Source: Notospermus geniculatus
Lineage: Eukaryota > Nemertea > Pilidiophora > Heteronemertea > Lineidae
DNA: 64,000 nt
Assembly: GCA_002633025.1 (NCBI GenBank)
Contig: NMRB01000037.1
Location: 762,344 to 826,343, forward strand
Reading direction: 5' to 3'
Below are positions 20,642 to 31,345 of the stretch, in pieces. The stretch's first letter is position 1. Each line of letters opens with the position of its first letter. Under the pieces are notes generated by a model, which saw nothing but the letters and a program-made list of their open reading frames with translations, did no database searches and was not told the origin of the DNA. A program made the translations under genes and the position numbers.

Positions 20642-20946
20642 TAGCTACACCTATGATAAAAATTTGGAGATGATCTAGTCATTAGTTCAGGAGTTATTGC
20701 ACTTTTTGTGTTTTTGGTTTCCGCCACCTGGTGGCCAAACAGAGAGTCGAATGGGACCGAAACTTGGTGTTGTGGGTCATCTGACCTAGGGGTACATATG
20801 TACCAAGTTTCAGATCAATAGCTCCAGCGGTTACGAAACGTGCCCTGCTAACGGACAACGACGGACGACGACGGACGACGACGCCGGACGACGACGGACG
20901 ACGGACGCTGCACCATCGTAATAGCTCACCCCAGTGAGCTAAAAAG
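20642..20946 (+). mobile_element. Modular repeat with 3' hairpin, copy 2 (3' part)
   Basis: TAGCTACACCTATGATAAAA, CCGCCACCTGGTGGCCAAAC and CGAAACGTGCCCTGCTAACG match 41849-42141 closely. It ends in a GACGACG run, then the hairpin TAGCTCACCCCAGTGAGCTA and AAAAA. Confidence 0.7.
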
Positions 20947-21274
20947 GCAAGTACTTCGGAAAAGCTGTCCTTCCACCTATAGAAAATCTCGTGAATTTTT
21001 TAGACCACTTGCCAACACCACTTGTTGCTGTACTATTGGGGCTGGACTTACTTAAGCCAAAGCAAATCAAGGACTCACGATATCTGAAAACAGGGCCGCT
21101 AGCAAGGACGAACTAGCCCTGGTAACAGGTGTTGTTATTGTTGTTGTTGCTGTTGTAAAAAGCATGCCGTCGATTGATTCACTATCCCGATTTTTTGCCT
21201 CGTGTTTTAAAAACCCAGCAATTGATAGTGGGGGGCAGGGGTGCCGCAAAAAAATCTGAGGAATTTTTACAGAT
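20947..21274. other. Unassigned stretch with GTT microsatellite
   Basis: An imperfect (GTT)n tract lies at about 21130-21157. Nothing else recognised. Confidence 0.4.
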
Positions 21275-21583
21275 TTAACCCATTAGGCGCCAGACAAGTA
21301 TAAATTAGGTTAGCTTTTTTTCCCAGTGCTTTTCACTTTTTTACCATATCTTGGTTTTTTGCTCAAATGACAAAAAGAAAATGTTGAAGATAAAGTGAAC
21401 AAGTGATGTTTATTTTGTAGCTTATAACACCGGCTACACGATACAACTGGAGCCGAGGTTAAATTTTTTTGTTTTTTTTGTTGGTTGCCTCTGTGACGGC
21501 CGGAAATCGCACGGGCGGGTTTGGGCTATATGGGATTATGCAGGCTTGGGCGGGTTTGGGCTATATGGCGCCTAATGGGTTAA
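21275..21583. mobile_element. piggyBac-like MITE (TTAA-flanked), 309 bp
   Basis: Starts TTAACCCATTAGGCGCCA and ends TGGCGCCTAATGGGTTAA, exact inverses, with TTAA at both ends. No transposase inside. Confidence 0.75.
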
Positions 21584-21597
21584 GCGCAATGGGTCAG

Positions 21598-21745
21598 GAT
21601 TTCAGTGGCACAGTGGAAACATTGGCAGCTGCAACCACTGAGGTCCCAGGTTCGATCCCCCGTTAGACCCATCCTTCCCGTAATGGAAAGGGCAACCCCA
21701 GGAACTCTGGTTTCTCCTGCTGCACATCTATCCCCAAGGTTATCT
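21598..21745 (+). mobile_element. SINE family 3 copy
   Basis: tRNA-like head (GTGGCACAGTGGAAACATTG), B-box GGTTCGATCCCC, then GGAACTCTGGTTTCTCCTGC as in its relatives. Confidence 0.65.
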
Positions 21746-21799
21746 TTTGAGTCAAGACAATGCCATATTTGGTACAAGGCTCTCAACTCAATGTTCTAT

Positions 21800-22343
21800 T
21801 TAGGCCACACTTTTTTTATTCCTTGTTTCGCGGGCCCGCAGCTAGGTGAAAATAGGAAAATGAACAAAAAAATAAAACTTTATTTTTGGGGGTTTTCACG
21901 AGCCCTCCGCTCCAAAAACTTGCCAAAATGGAAAAAAAATAAAAATTTATTTTTATTTTTATTCCGCCCGCCGCTCGGGTGTCCGAGACAGAAAATACAT
22001 TTTTCAAAAATATGACTTTTGTTAGATTTACCGTCCGATTGATACGTGGTTTCTGACAGTTCTATATGCTATGGTACTGAAATGCCCTTGGACACACCAG
22101 TCGATGTGGCCTCATCATCATTCAAGCTTCGGTACATTGATGTTTGGGTTTGGGTCTGCTAATCCAATTGACCCTTTATTGCGGAATAAAATTTTATTTT
22201 TTTCTTCTCCGCTTTTCAGAGAACTTGGATAACTTTCGAGAAATCAAAAAATAAAATTTTATTTTTATTTTTTTTCCGCCCTCCTCTGATGGAGGTGCTG
22301 AGAAAAAGCTCGCGAAACAAGGAATAAAAAAAGCGTGGCCTTA
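21800..22343. mobile_element. MITE, 544 bp, 33-bp inverted ends
   Basis: Left TTAGGCCACACTTTTTTTAT and right ATAAAAAAAGCGTGGCCTTA continue into TTCCTTGTTTCGCG and its inverse. The interior has AT-rich TTTATTTTTATT tracts beside TCCGCCC in both orientations. Confidence 0.75.
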
Positions 22344-22648
22344 GAGAGGTTTACACCCTTTATTCTCTAGTACCGCTTGCCAATGGGTCCATATGGCACT
22401 GGCAACACGGAACCTCCTTTCGCACCGACCGGTTGACTTTAGAAACCCGATACCACGTCCGGCACCTCTAATATAAAGATCTTGATCTCTAATCATCGAT
22501 TAGTCGACTGAGCAGGTGAGGACGTGGCACCTTGCGGGCTGCCCGAGGCCGAGGGTGTCAAGTGGGCAGGGTGAGTTTGACGGTTGGCCCCTGGGGTCCC
22601 CTCAGCAGCAACAGATGAGGTGGTGATCTGTTATCTGACTGAAGGTCA
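22344..22648. other. Unassigned non-coding stretch
   Basis: No frame or repeat recognised. It abuts an assembly gap. Confidence 0.4.
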
Positions 22649-22757
22649 NNNNNNNNNNNNNNNNNNNNNNNNNNNNNNNNNNNNNNNNNNNNNNNNNNNN
22701 NNNNNNNNNNNNNNNNNNNNNNNNNNNNNNNNNNNNNNNNNNNNNNNNNNNNNNNNN
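22649..22757. other. Assembly gap
   Basis: 109 N. It falls inside a MITE of the 49263 family. By comparison with that copy, about 165 bases of element should lie between the last homologous base and the left end, so the true gap is probably longer than drawn. Confidence 0.95.
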
Positions 22758-23083
22758 TCTTATGATACAAAAGGTCTGAATTAATGAGAACCCCACGAAC
22801 GATGTGTGTTCAGGGTCATCGGTGTACATTTGAATAGGCTGACGTACATTTGTACATGGAACACTAATTGTGCTGAAAATAGCTCAGTTATCGTCAGAAA
22901 TGGAATTCAAAGCATCATGTTGGCAGGTTCATGTACCTCTTCACCATAAAAAAAGTTGAAGCTCGCGCCTATTACGTAAAGCCAAAATTCAGGCAGTGAG
23001 AGACATCTGGTGGCAACACAGGAAGTGTATCCCTCAGTAAGCTCATCGTTCGCAGTTAAACCTTTATGGTTGATTCCTTTATG
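22758..23083. mobile_element. MITE family G, partial inverted copy
   Basis: Reverse-complement match to 49263-49590, ending in the TIR GGTTGATTCCTTTATG at 23083. The other end is lost in the gap. Confidence 0.8.
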
Positions 23084-23807
23084 ATTATTTGTATCTCCTT
23101 TATGTGACCCCTAGTCTCGCTTGGCCAGACGCTACAGGCTCTCCCCTTCGGTAAATCACACTCCGCGTCTGGCTCTTTTAGCGATTAACAGTCATGACGA
23201 CCGCGTGATGGCAGCACGGGTCCTTCGGTTTTCTTAACCTCGTTTCCAGGTTGATAATATGGCGAGTGGTCCACGGTTGTCTGAGCGAACTATACCCCTG
23301 GGGACGAGGTTGGGTTTTTCCTGGGAGTAATTTCCGCGGGAATTATGAGTGAGAAAGCGTGGTGATTGGCTGAGCCCAGTGGAGTGCCATCTAGTGGTGT
23401 TCACGGCTTTTGAGCCCCAAAAGTGCCAGTGTGTAGGAGACCGGGACGTCGGATACACACTGGGGCCGAGTGTATGTGACCCCCCGCGTAACATAAAACT
23501 GTTTGCGTTCGGAGATTGTTTGGGCTACTCGTTTAACATGGGCCATTGAACCATCTTTTTTTGAAGATGGGGATTTGGCCTAGTGGTTAAGGCGTGCTGC
23601 CCCTTAGTGCTGGCGATTGATGCCTTATGCAAGGGTCCGTGGGTTCGAATCTGGTAGAAGGACGCAATGACTTTCAACTTAGAAACCCGTTTTTATTTCC
23701 ATATGTATTGTGAAGTCTGAGTGATTCTATTTCTTTATCTCCTGGTGTCATCCCAGTATGTTTAGGCTCATTTTCCATGCGACATTCCAACAGGTTATAG
23801 CCTTAAG
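23084..23807. other. Unassigned stretch with a short inverted repeat and a tRNA-like piece
   Basis: AACCTCGTTTCCAGG (23236) and CCTGGGGACGAGGTT (about 23297) are inverse, enclosing about 45 bp, and may be a tiny MITE. 23575-23670 has an A-box-like TGGCCTAGTGGTTAAGGCG and a B-box GGGTTCGAATC, but no convincing cloverleaf; it is probably a SINE head or tRNA pseudogene. Confidence 0.4.
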
Positions 23808-24050
23808 TTCCACCTACCGGCATCCCAAATTGGTGTTTTTTTTGAGACTCGGGTCTTCCCCGGGCTTGAAAAAACACCGCCACGTGCTTGAACACCCATT
23901 TTCACTAATTTCATTAGTTACTAAACTAATGAGGGCGAGCTTGCCGGGTCTAATAACCCCGGGTTTTTCAAACGCGGGTCGATTAGACACGGCAAAAAAT
24001 AGGTGTACACGCAAGAAACCAGGGGTTTTGGTGGGTTTGGGATAGGTGGA
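23808..24050. mobile_element. Probable MITE, about 243 bp
   Basis: Left TTCCACCTACCGGCATCCCA and right TTTGGGATAGGTGGAA are inverse with gaps. Inside, GGGTCTTCCCCGGG and CCCCGGGTTTTTCAAACGCG give further inverted segments. Confidence 0.5.
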
Positions 24051-24119
24051 AATACAGCTTTTGCAGTGGAGGGTTACAATTTTCAAATCTTGAGTCGAGA
24101 GCTGGGAGCACTAACCTGA

Positions 24120-24250
24120 ACCATTATTGGGATATCTGTATGTAATGTAGGAGGAAACCAGAGCATTGGAGGAAGCCTATACCCTATACTGTCAGAGAGA
24201 GTCGCCCTCTCAGGACTGAGTCCGACCTAGAATCAAACCAAGGACCTCAT
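24120..24250 (-). mobile_element. SINE family 3, minus strand
   Basis: AGGAGGAAACCAGAGCATTG, AGAGTCGCCCTCTCAGG and GAATCAAACCAAGGACCTC (inverse B-box, diverged). Confidence 0.55.
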
Positions 24251-24261
24251 AAGTGACAGGC

Positions 24262-24620
24262 ACTTGATGAAAATGAAATGAATGAAAATGAAAGGTATTT
24301 AAAGTGCCAAAATCCACAGAGATGTGATCGGTGACACTGTGTACAAACTATGATGGTCTGCTGTAGCGAGCAAAGAGAAGGGCCTTGAGGTGGCGAGCAA
24401 AAACAGTTGTGCTTTCAACCTTTCTGATGTTGGCTGGGAGTTGATTCCACAGCCTGGGGGCAACACACTGGAAAGCTCTGTCACCATAAGACAAAACCCT
24501 CCTTGAAACTTGATGTTTAACTGCACCACTGTGACGGTCCGGTCTGAACTTGCTGCTGGCAAAACTTTCATGGCCCATTTGTGGGAACTGTAATTTAAAA
24601 TTTGGCCAATTTTTCAAATT
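24262..24620 (-). pseudogene. CR1/L2-like LINE, 3' end with reverse-transcriptase C-terminus
   Basis: The minus strand encodes 89 codons ending at 24348. It carries the pattern RAFQCVAPRLWNQLPANIR, then a short helix-like stretch and HLKALLF. This is the conserved tail of the ORF2 reverse transcriptase in CR1/L2/jockey-type non-LTR retrotransposons, just after the polymerase domain. The polymerase motifs, endonuclease and ORF1 are absent, so this is a 5'-truncated dead copy. After the stop come about 50 bases of 3' UTR and a tail of ATTTTCATT-type repeats (24268-24295 on the plus strand), as is common at CR1/L2 3' ends. Confidence 0.8.
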
Positions 24621-24804
24621 CGTATGCAGGCATGTCCTCCATTTTCAGTGAAACTCAAGGTTAACCAAATCCAGTGAGTGCGAACTAATCATAGATTTAT
24701 TACGAGCAGATTATTGCTATGATCATTAAAGTTGATATTACAATCAAAATGTACCTCGTACCAGCTGGTTTAGTTACAAGAAAGAGAATGGAAGGAATGG
24801 TAAT

Positions 24805-25566
24805 CAGTGTTCTCCAACTTCTGAGACAATTGGTGTGGCGGTATCCGGGCTCCGACGGGGGGTCTGGGGGGCCTCCCCCTGAAATTTTTTTGCGTAGGTG
24901 GGCTGAGATGCGATTTCCTGCGTTCTGATGATGCAAAGACTGCATGTAACAGGTTCCTGCAACCCCTCATTTGAAATGGGAACGGTCCCAAACCAGACAC
25001 AACAAAGCCACGTGGTCAGCCTCCAGTCAAAACAAGAGCACATGGTCAGGCCGTAGTACTGCTCAGGTGCAGTAGTTTTGGTCAGCAACGTTTCTTGTTC
25101 ATCCAATGAAATTAGAAAGGGGTGTGAGAATCAGAAGTTTTCAACTGTGAGACAGACGTCAATCAACCTGTAACTTAGGCCCCCGACTCCCGATTGGCTA
25201 TTGCCATAGCTACCTGTCTCTGGCCGACTGTCAATCAAACATGATGTTTGAATGACATTTTGACTACTGACGGTCCCAGGCCACTGTCAGATCGTGGGAA
25301 GATCAAAGGATGATGCCGACAAGTCGTGCTCGAGTGTGGTGTTTGTGGTTTAGGCCTGTGGTTAGCATGATGCATGATTACAAATATTGACTTTGTGTGC
25401 GATACGGTTGCTTCAGCGTAACTTTCGTCAGCCGTGGCGGGCAGTTTTTTTCTGTGGCGGCAGACTTTTTTGGTGTGGCGGGAACAGTCCGTTCGGCGTT
25501 TAGGTTGGCGGCAAGAAAATTTGGTGTGGCGCCGTGTACCCGTGGTATAGGAGTTGGAGAACACTG
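24805..25566. mobile_element. Non-autonomous DNA transposon, 762 bp
   Basis: Ends CAGTGTTCTCCAAC and GTTGGAGAACACTG are exact inverses. GTAAT flanks both sides (24800-24804 and 25567-25571). GTGTGGCGG words are repeated near the right end, and a GGGGGGTCTGGGGGGCCTCC segment is shared with 6985 and 52340. No transposase frame. The superfamily is uncertain; CAGTG ends suggest an hAT-like or related type, but the apparent duplication is only 5-6 bp. Confidence 0.65.
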
Positions 25567-26539
25567 GTAATTTTGTCATAAAATGAAACGCGTGTCCAGG
25601 ATTGTATCATAAAACGAAAGGCCAAGTGTACTTTTGAGTGTTCAAAGAGCCCTTTTGTGCAGGCATTTCAGAAATAATACCCCAAAATAAAATCACCACC
25701 AAGGATAGAACTGAGTGAAATATCCATGATGACAGGCCTTTAGATTCCACCAGAGGAGACGGAAACACCCTGTATTTTTTGATGGGGTATTTTGAAAGCA
25801 TCGTACATGCCGCCCTCAGCATCGCAGAGTATAGGTCGACCCGATCGAACGGAATCAAAGATGGTGGTATATGTAACAAAATGTGAAAGTTTCGTCAAAA
25901 TTTCGCCCAAAACTTGTGATTCAGTCAGGCCTGTCACGCCAGGCGCTACTAACCCTCCCCCTGAGCCGGTTACTTCGGGAAGTATCCCAGCATGCAGAGC
26001 ATGATGTCACTTTTGAACACAGATGAACAAGCCCTCGCATAAATCGGGGTGCAAAAGAAATCAAACGCTGTCGTGTTAGACACAAGTGTCATGGCAGACA
26101 ATCAGCCAATCAGAGTGCATCCGCCATGACGTAATGACATAGTATGACGTTCTGCGCAGTTAAGGGGTTAAAATGCTAACTTTCTCATTCTACGATACAA
26201 TATTGCCTCCCTCACCGAAATCCAGTATGAAAACCGCTGTCAACGAACAGGACCAAACTTGCCATCCGTCATTGCTCATAGCTTCTTTCATTCATGTTAT
26301 CTTTTAAAACCTGAATAGACTGCAAATAAATGCAGATGGACTTTATTCCCGATGGCGAGTTAATGGAGGGGATGAGTAGCAAATTTCGTCCGAAATCAAA
26401 ACAGACAAGTTGTTGTAGCGTTGTGTGGTCGTTTTGAGTGTGGGAAAGTGAAACACAACAAACTGCCACATGCTCAACCGAAGACAATTCACACTTCAGA
26501 GGGAGAACTGACTGACCATAGAATCCTCCTCCAGCTATA
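25567..26539. other. Unassigned non-coding stretch
   Basis: Short frames on both strands, no domain recognised, no match to other repeats here. Confidence 0.4.
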
Positions 26540-26797
26540 AGGGCCGTTTAGATGACAGGCAAAAATCCACATGCGATCCGATCGAATCCGATTGTGGTTC
26601 AACTCTTGCGTGTAAACGCTACCCAATGCGGTCCAATGTGGATTTTAAATGGTCCCGAATCCACATTAGACTGCATTGGACCACATGCGACCATATTCAA
26701 ATCTCATCTAAATGGGAATGAGATCCGATGCAGGTCGATCGGATCCAATCGGATCGAATCTGAATGTGTTTTTTTGGCTTGTCGTCTAAACGGCCCT
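26540..26797. mobile_element. MITE, 258 bp
   Basis: Ends AGGGCCGTTTAGATGAC and GTCGTCTAAACGGCCCT are inverse. The interior has repeated GATCCGATCGAATCC and ATCCACATTAGACTGC words in both orientations. Confidence 0.7.
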
Positions 26798-26856
26798 ATT
26801 ATCACTGCTGTCCACCACTAGAGTGTAAACCTACAGAGACGTACATTTCAGCTATT

Positions 26857-26975
26857 GGCTGGTATTCATAATAGTTAACAAATGCTTTTACTTAAGATTT
26901 GCACAGTGAGGTCCAATGTAAATGTACTACAAAACTTGAAGGAAAAGCATTTACTAGCTTTTATGAATATCAGCC
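26857..26975. mobile_element. Foldback element, 119 bp
   Basis: GGCTGGTATTCATAATAG at the left is inverted as TTTATGAATATCAGCC at the right, with AAATGCTTTTA and AGCATTT inside. It resembles the 7134 element in its ends. Confidence 0.55.
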
Positions 26976-27043
26976 ATTATGTTGCAAGGCCTCAATCCTT
27001 TCTCGGTTGCGACAAGCGTCTGCTTTTGCTGGAGCGGCTCACA

Positions 27044-27551
27044 TTAACCCTTAGAATGCCAGGTTCGTTTTGGTCTTTCTGCACCCCCTGGCCGGCCATT
27101 TTTTAGAAAATTTAAAAATTTTCAGCAGATTTTCAATTGGCTTCACACCTCATCCTCAATAGGGCCACCTTCATTCTCACCTTCAGATTCACTTTGAACA
27201 ATATTGGAATCAGAATCACTGTGCATGTCATCCACACAGTGAAGAACTATTTCTGATGCATGACGCCATTTTTAAATGTCTTGATGGGGCGATTTGTTTC
27301 CCAACTTCCCATTCGCTCAAACACACACCTTCCTGGCCAATTATCCAATCAAAATTGCCGTTGCATCCAACTTTGATGTCACCAGTTTACCAGGAAAAAT
27401 TTCTAGGATATTTAGTTTCAGTAAACATCGATTGATGGCGGCGGTGCAATGATGATGGCTGCGCGAGACTAGGACGTTCCCAAACGCCGGCGGCCTGTGG
27501 ATACGGAATTTCTGGGACGTGCATGTACGCCGGCGGCACTCTAAGGGTTAA
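27044..27551. mobile_element. piggyBac-like MITE (TTAA-flanked), 508 bp
   Basis: Starts TTAACCCTTAGAATGCC and ends GGCACTCTAAGGGTTAA, inverse with one mismatch. TTAA stands at both ends. No transposase inside. Confidence 0.75.
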
Positions 27552-28587
27552 TAGCACTGTACACTGGTCAGGCTGTCAGTGGCCAAATGACCTTACAAAT
27601 CACATATAAAACATTGAACATATTCATGTCCCTGTGACACATGGTCCCACAGATGGGGAAATAATTAGCCAGACAAACTGATCACATCACGTCTCTGACA
27701 GTCATGCACTTGCTGGGTCCCATGAATAAATGGACAATAACCACACAAAAACCACAAATGGCAAAGAAAGAAGACATCCCCCAACCCCCTGAACCCCTTC
27801 TGAAAGGGGTCACGCATAATTGGTTGCCACAATGTACCTTAATTATCTAGATAATTACCAAGTTTCATTATCATCGTGAACAGACATTGGAGACTAAATG
27901 AGATTAGTCATGCATTTATCACTATCATCTGAACATCTATAACCAGTTTTACACGAGAACGGTTTGGACCGGTTAACCCCTGTCAACCTCTCTTCCTTGA
28001 GCCAGTTGAAGCTATAGATGACCAAGCTATAGATGACCTGTCAGGTTCATTAACCCCTAACTGTGTAATTTTTTTAGTAAAAATTTGTCTTTCTTTTAAA
28101 AGAAAAATTTGCCAAAAAAAGGATTTGACACATAAGGTTCCAGGCGTGATATAACGTCCTACGCACTGTGAAGCACCATTTCTTTGCAAGGCGTTATTAC
28201 GCCTTACGCAAGCTGAGATCCTCAGGTGTTTTCGGGGGTTCCCCAGATTTCATAATGACGTCATAGTATGTCGTACCCAGTTACGGAGTGAAGGAAGGTC
28301 CTGGAGGTTGGGGGGAGGGCACAGATTTGGCAAAATAGCGGGCCGTAGCCTTAGTCCCTAGCAGTGAGTGTGAGCTGAAATATTGGCGATGCAGTCCGGG
28401 GGAGGAAAATTTTAGAAAATAAGAGTGCTAATAAGAGAGCAAAATTGGAGACACTCTAGCTATGTAAGTGTGGTTCATTGGTTTACTGGACTTGGGATTT
28501 TTGGGAAAGGCAGTCAAATGCCAAGCCTGCCAAATATTTATTTTTGACAAGCCAAATATTGGGGGGGGGGGCCCGCCCCCCTCCTAG
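27552..28587. other. Unassigned stretch
   Basis: AAGCTATAGATGACC occurs twice in tandem near 28010. A run of G lies at 28561-28571. AACCAGTTTTACACGAGAAC near 27941 resembles 40686. No gene seen. Confidence 0.4.
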
Positions 28588-28765
28588 AGCCCTGCTATGT
28601 AAGTGGCTTTGTGCTATTTACATGGGGACGGATGGAACGGGACCAGTCTCGAGTTGGTTAAGACCTCTTAAATCATGCTCCCGTCACCTGGTGGCGCAGG
28701 TGACTCTTCTTTCTTTATTAACTTTAGTACTGTGTGCAGAACTGAATTACATAGGTGCTTCCTGA
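28588..28765. repeat. Dispersed repeat H, copy 1
   Basis: TGTAAGTGGCTTTGTGCTAT and CTTAAATCATGCTCCCGTCA match, in inverse orientation, parts of 40850-41060 and 42180-42365. Composition of the full element is unknown. Confidence 0.5.
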
Positions 28766-29007
28766 CCTTAGATAACCTTTACTTTGTTTTTCTATCCTAC
28801 CTTGAGATGACTTCAAGAAGTGGTACTTACCTGAAACGGTAAAAAAGATAATTTATGGATTTACAGCTAGATATGACAGGAAAATGATTTTTCTGTGCAG
28901 GATGCAGCAAACAAAGATTTCAATAGAGAACAGGATCTGCTGAAAGACGAAAGTTGTAATATCTGAAGTTCCATGAGCACAAGAATTGAACCAAGCTGAC
29001 AGACTTT

Positions 29008-29226
29008 GGGCCGATTTTTTAAACGATAGTTAAGGAAAACCTCAGTTTAACCATTGGCCTTTCTGACAAACCGTGATTTAACCAAAGTAAACATTTTGAC
29101 TTTTAGAATGTTTGGCTATCAACGATTCATAAAATCGAAAAATTCACTGCGATTAACAAACAGTTTGTCAACTGAGGGTTAATGAAACCCGATGGTTATC
29201 TTAGCTATCGTTTAAAAAATAGTGCC
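29008..29226. mobile_element. MITE, 219 bp
   Basis: GGGCCGATTTTTTAAACGAT at the left is inverted as ATCGTTTAAAAAATAGTGCC at the right, extending into AGTTAAG and CTTAGCT. Confidence 0.65.
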
Positions 29227-29228
29227 AA

Positions 29229-30303
29229 TGGCACTGTGCCCGCTTGGCTTGACAGCACAGTGGTACTGGCAGATATCATCAGCAATCCCACTTAAGCCAT
29301 ATCTAAGTACAAACATGCCATGGCGACCATACTGGATGTCCGATCAGGCCAAAACCTTACATGCACATAGGTCATCTCGAGAGAGCCATATAGCACATTT
29401 GAGCACTCTGGGTCAAGTCATTCCCGAGTTATAGCACTTTAATGATTTTCATGTTATGCCACCTGGCGGCCATATTGGAAATCAAACCAGGCCAAAATTT
29501 GACATGCACTTAAAGGTCATCCAGAGGGAGCTAAATATCAAGTTTGAGCACTCTGGGTCAAGCCGTTCCCAAGTTATAGCACTTAGATGATTTTCAGGTT
29601 ACGCCACCTGGTGGCCATATTGGATGTCCAATCAGGCCGAAACTTGGTATTTTTGAAGGTACCCCTCTAATACACATTTATGCAAGATATGAAGTTGCTC
29701 GGTGCAATAATGACGAACTGCGGCAGGTTCGTTACTTTTGTAGAACTTTGACCTCTCTGACCTTGAAAAGTAGGTCAAATTAAAAACTGGGGTACTATGT
29801 TATGTATCCTCACCAGATATACCCATCATCAAAATTAGATGAAGATCCGTCGCCTAATTAGGGAGAAATAGCACTTTTGGTGATTTTCGTTTTGGCCCCC
29901 TAGTGGCAATGTCAAGAATCAGATTTCACCGAAATGCTGTCTGTAAGTTGCTATAACATAGAGGTACATGTGTACAAAGTTTCAACACAACAACTCACTC
30001 CGTTATCAAAATATAGCCCTTTGAAGTTTTTCACGAAACGCCCCCTGGAGGCCAAACTAGGAATCCAACCGTGCTCAAAATCGAACTCGACCTAGATCTT
30101 AGGCCCATATACACACCCACCAAAGACCAAAAAGATTCGTCGAAAAATAAAGGTGCTAGAGCGCTAACAAGCCAAAAGTTTACGGACGTAGCGCCGTACG
30201 GACCGCCGTACGGACCGCCGTACGGACTAACGCACGACAGACCACCACTCAATGACCCCAACCACAGCTTAAGCCCTGCTGGGCCTTGCGGCCAAGCGGG
30301 CTA
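29229..30303 (+). mobile_element. Modular repeat with 3' hairpin, copy 3
   Basis: At least three blocks of about 150 bp share GAGCACTCTGGGTCAAG, GAGTTATAGCACTT, GATGATTTTC, GCCACCTGGCGGCCATATTG and a following AATCAGGCC. The 3' part has GAAACGCCCCCTGGAGGCC, a triplicated CGCCGTACGGAC (about 30190-30228) and a final hairpin AGCCCTGCTGGGCC with GGCCAAGCGGGCTAAAAA. No open frame spans the blocks, and no enzyme is seen. Confidence 0.6.
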
Positions 30304-30310
30304 AAAATCG

Positions 30311-30996
30311 GCCCTTTGAGGTTGAAACAACACCGTTCTGGCAATCAGAATTTGTGTAGTCTCATTACATAATGCAATAGCGTACATGTAGTTGGTACAT
30401 TTGAAACCATTTCAGTGCCGATGCCATTAGGACAGTTACGTTACATGACGGCCAAAAGGATGCCGTGATGTTGCTGCGTCAAAATGCAAAACAAAATTTC
30501 AAAATTTCAAAATTTCACCAATGTTCCAAAGCCACAATGCCATCACTGAAATGGTTCACCTTCAGTACCAAATATACGCGACAATATGACATCACGACGC
30601 CACATAGTGAACTTCTGTACATGACGCTAGTGCATTATGTTGGTGATGTCATGGCAGTGACACAACATCATGGACCAGTAAACCGGTCTATGGTACCGAA
30701 ATCGTTTATTCACCATTTTGAGTAAACTCCACAACATACACAATATTAATAGTTTACAAAACTGACTGAAAATGCACCACATGGAAGTTAAACATAACTT
30801 ATGCAAAGTGGCTCAATGAATTTTTTCAACACTGATAATAAGAGCTCTTCATGTTACAACTCCATAAGAGACACCCTCTCAACCAAAAGTAGCTTTTTTA
30901 ACATCATCACACCAATTACCTTTTTTGCTGTGTCTGACAGGTTCATGAACGTCAATCTAATGAAATCGCTGTTGAATGCCTCCTGATTTTGTGTGA
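30311..30996. other. Unassigned stretch, partly dispersed repeat
   Basis: 30417-30690 shares GCTAGTGCATTA and CCAGTAAACCGGTCT with 16626-16765. AAAATTTC is repeated near 30490. Nothing coding recognised. Confidence 0.4.
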
Positions 30997-31345
30997 AAGG
31001 CATCCACCATTGATTATCAAGCTGATTTTGCGTTGCGACTTGCTTTGCAACTGGGCACTCGATCGCCGAAGTGGACTCGCTAGACGCGATTTCCACCAAT
31101 GGCGAAGATGTGGTCAATTTCAGTTGTCAATTGGTCGGCGACCGGTATCAGTTCCCTTGCGATCGTATTCAATCACAGGTTGCAGCACAGAAACTTGCGA
31201 CAGTAACTTGCTCGACAGTTACAAGAGCTTGCAGACAGAGACTTTTGACATTTTTTTTTCTTTCACGTGGAAGACCAATCGGTAGGTTTATTGCGACAGT
31301 TTTGCCAGAACTGTTGCAAGTTTTCTTTCACGTGGAAGGCCGGCA
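30997..31345. mobile_element. Foldback D copy joined to another repeat
   Basis: 30997-31195 is an inverted, end-truncated copy of foldback family D. 31240-31345 (CTTTCACGTGGAAGACCAAT through TTCTTTCACGTGGAAGG) is the inverse of 16035-16110. The unit TTTCTTTCACGTGGAAG occurs twice. Confidence 0.6.

Noticed and set aside
23575-23670. Functional tRNA gene
   Set aside because: A and B boxes are present, but the arms do not fold into a cloverleaf and no acceptor stem closes.
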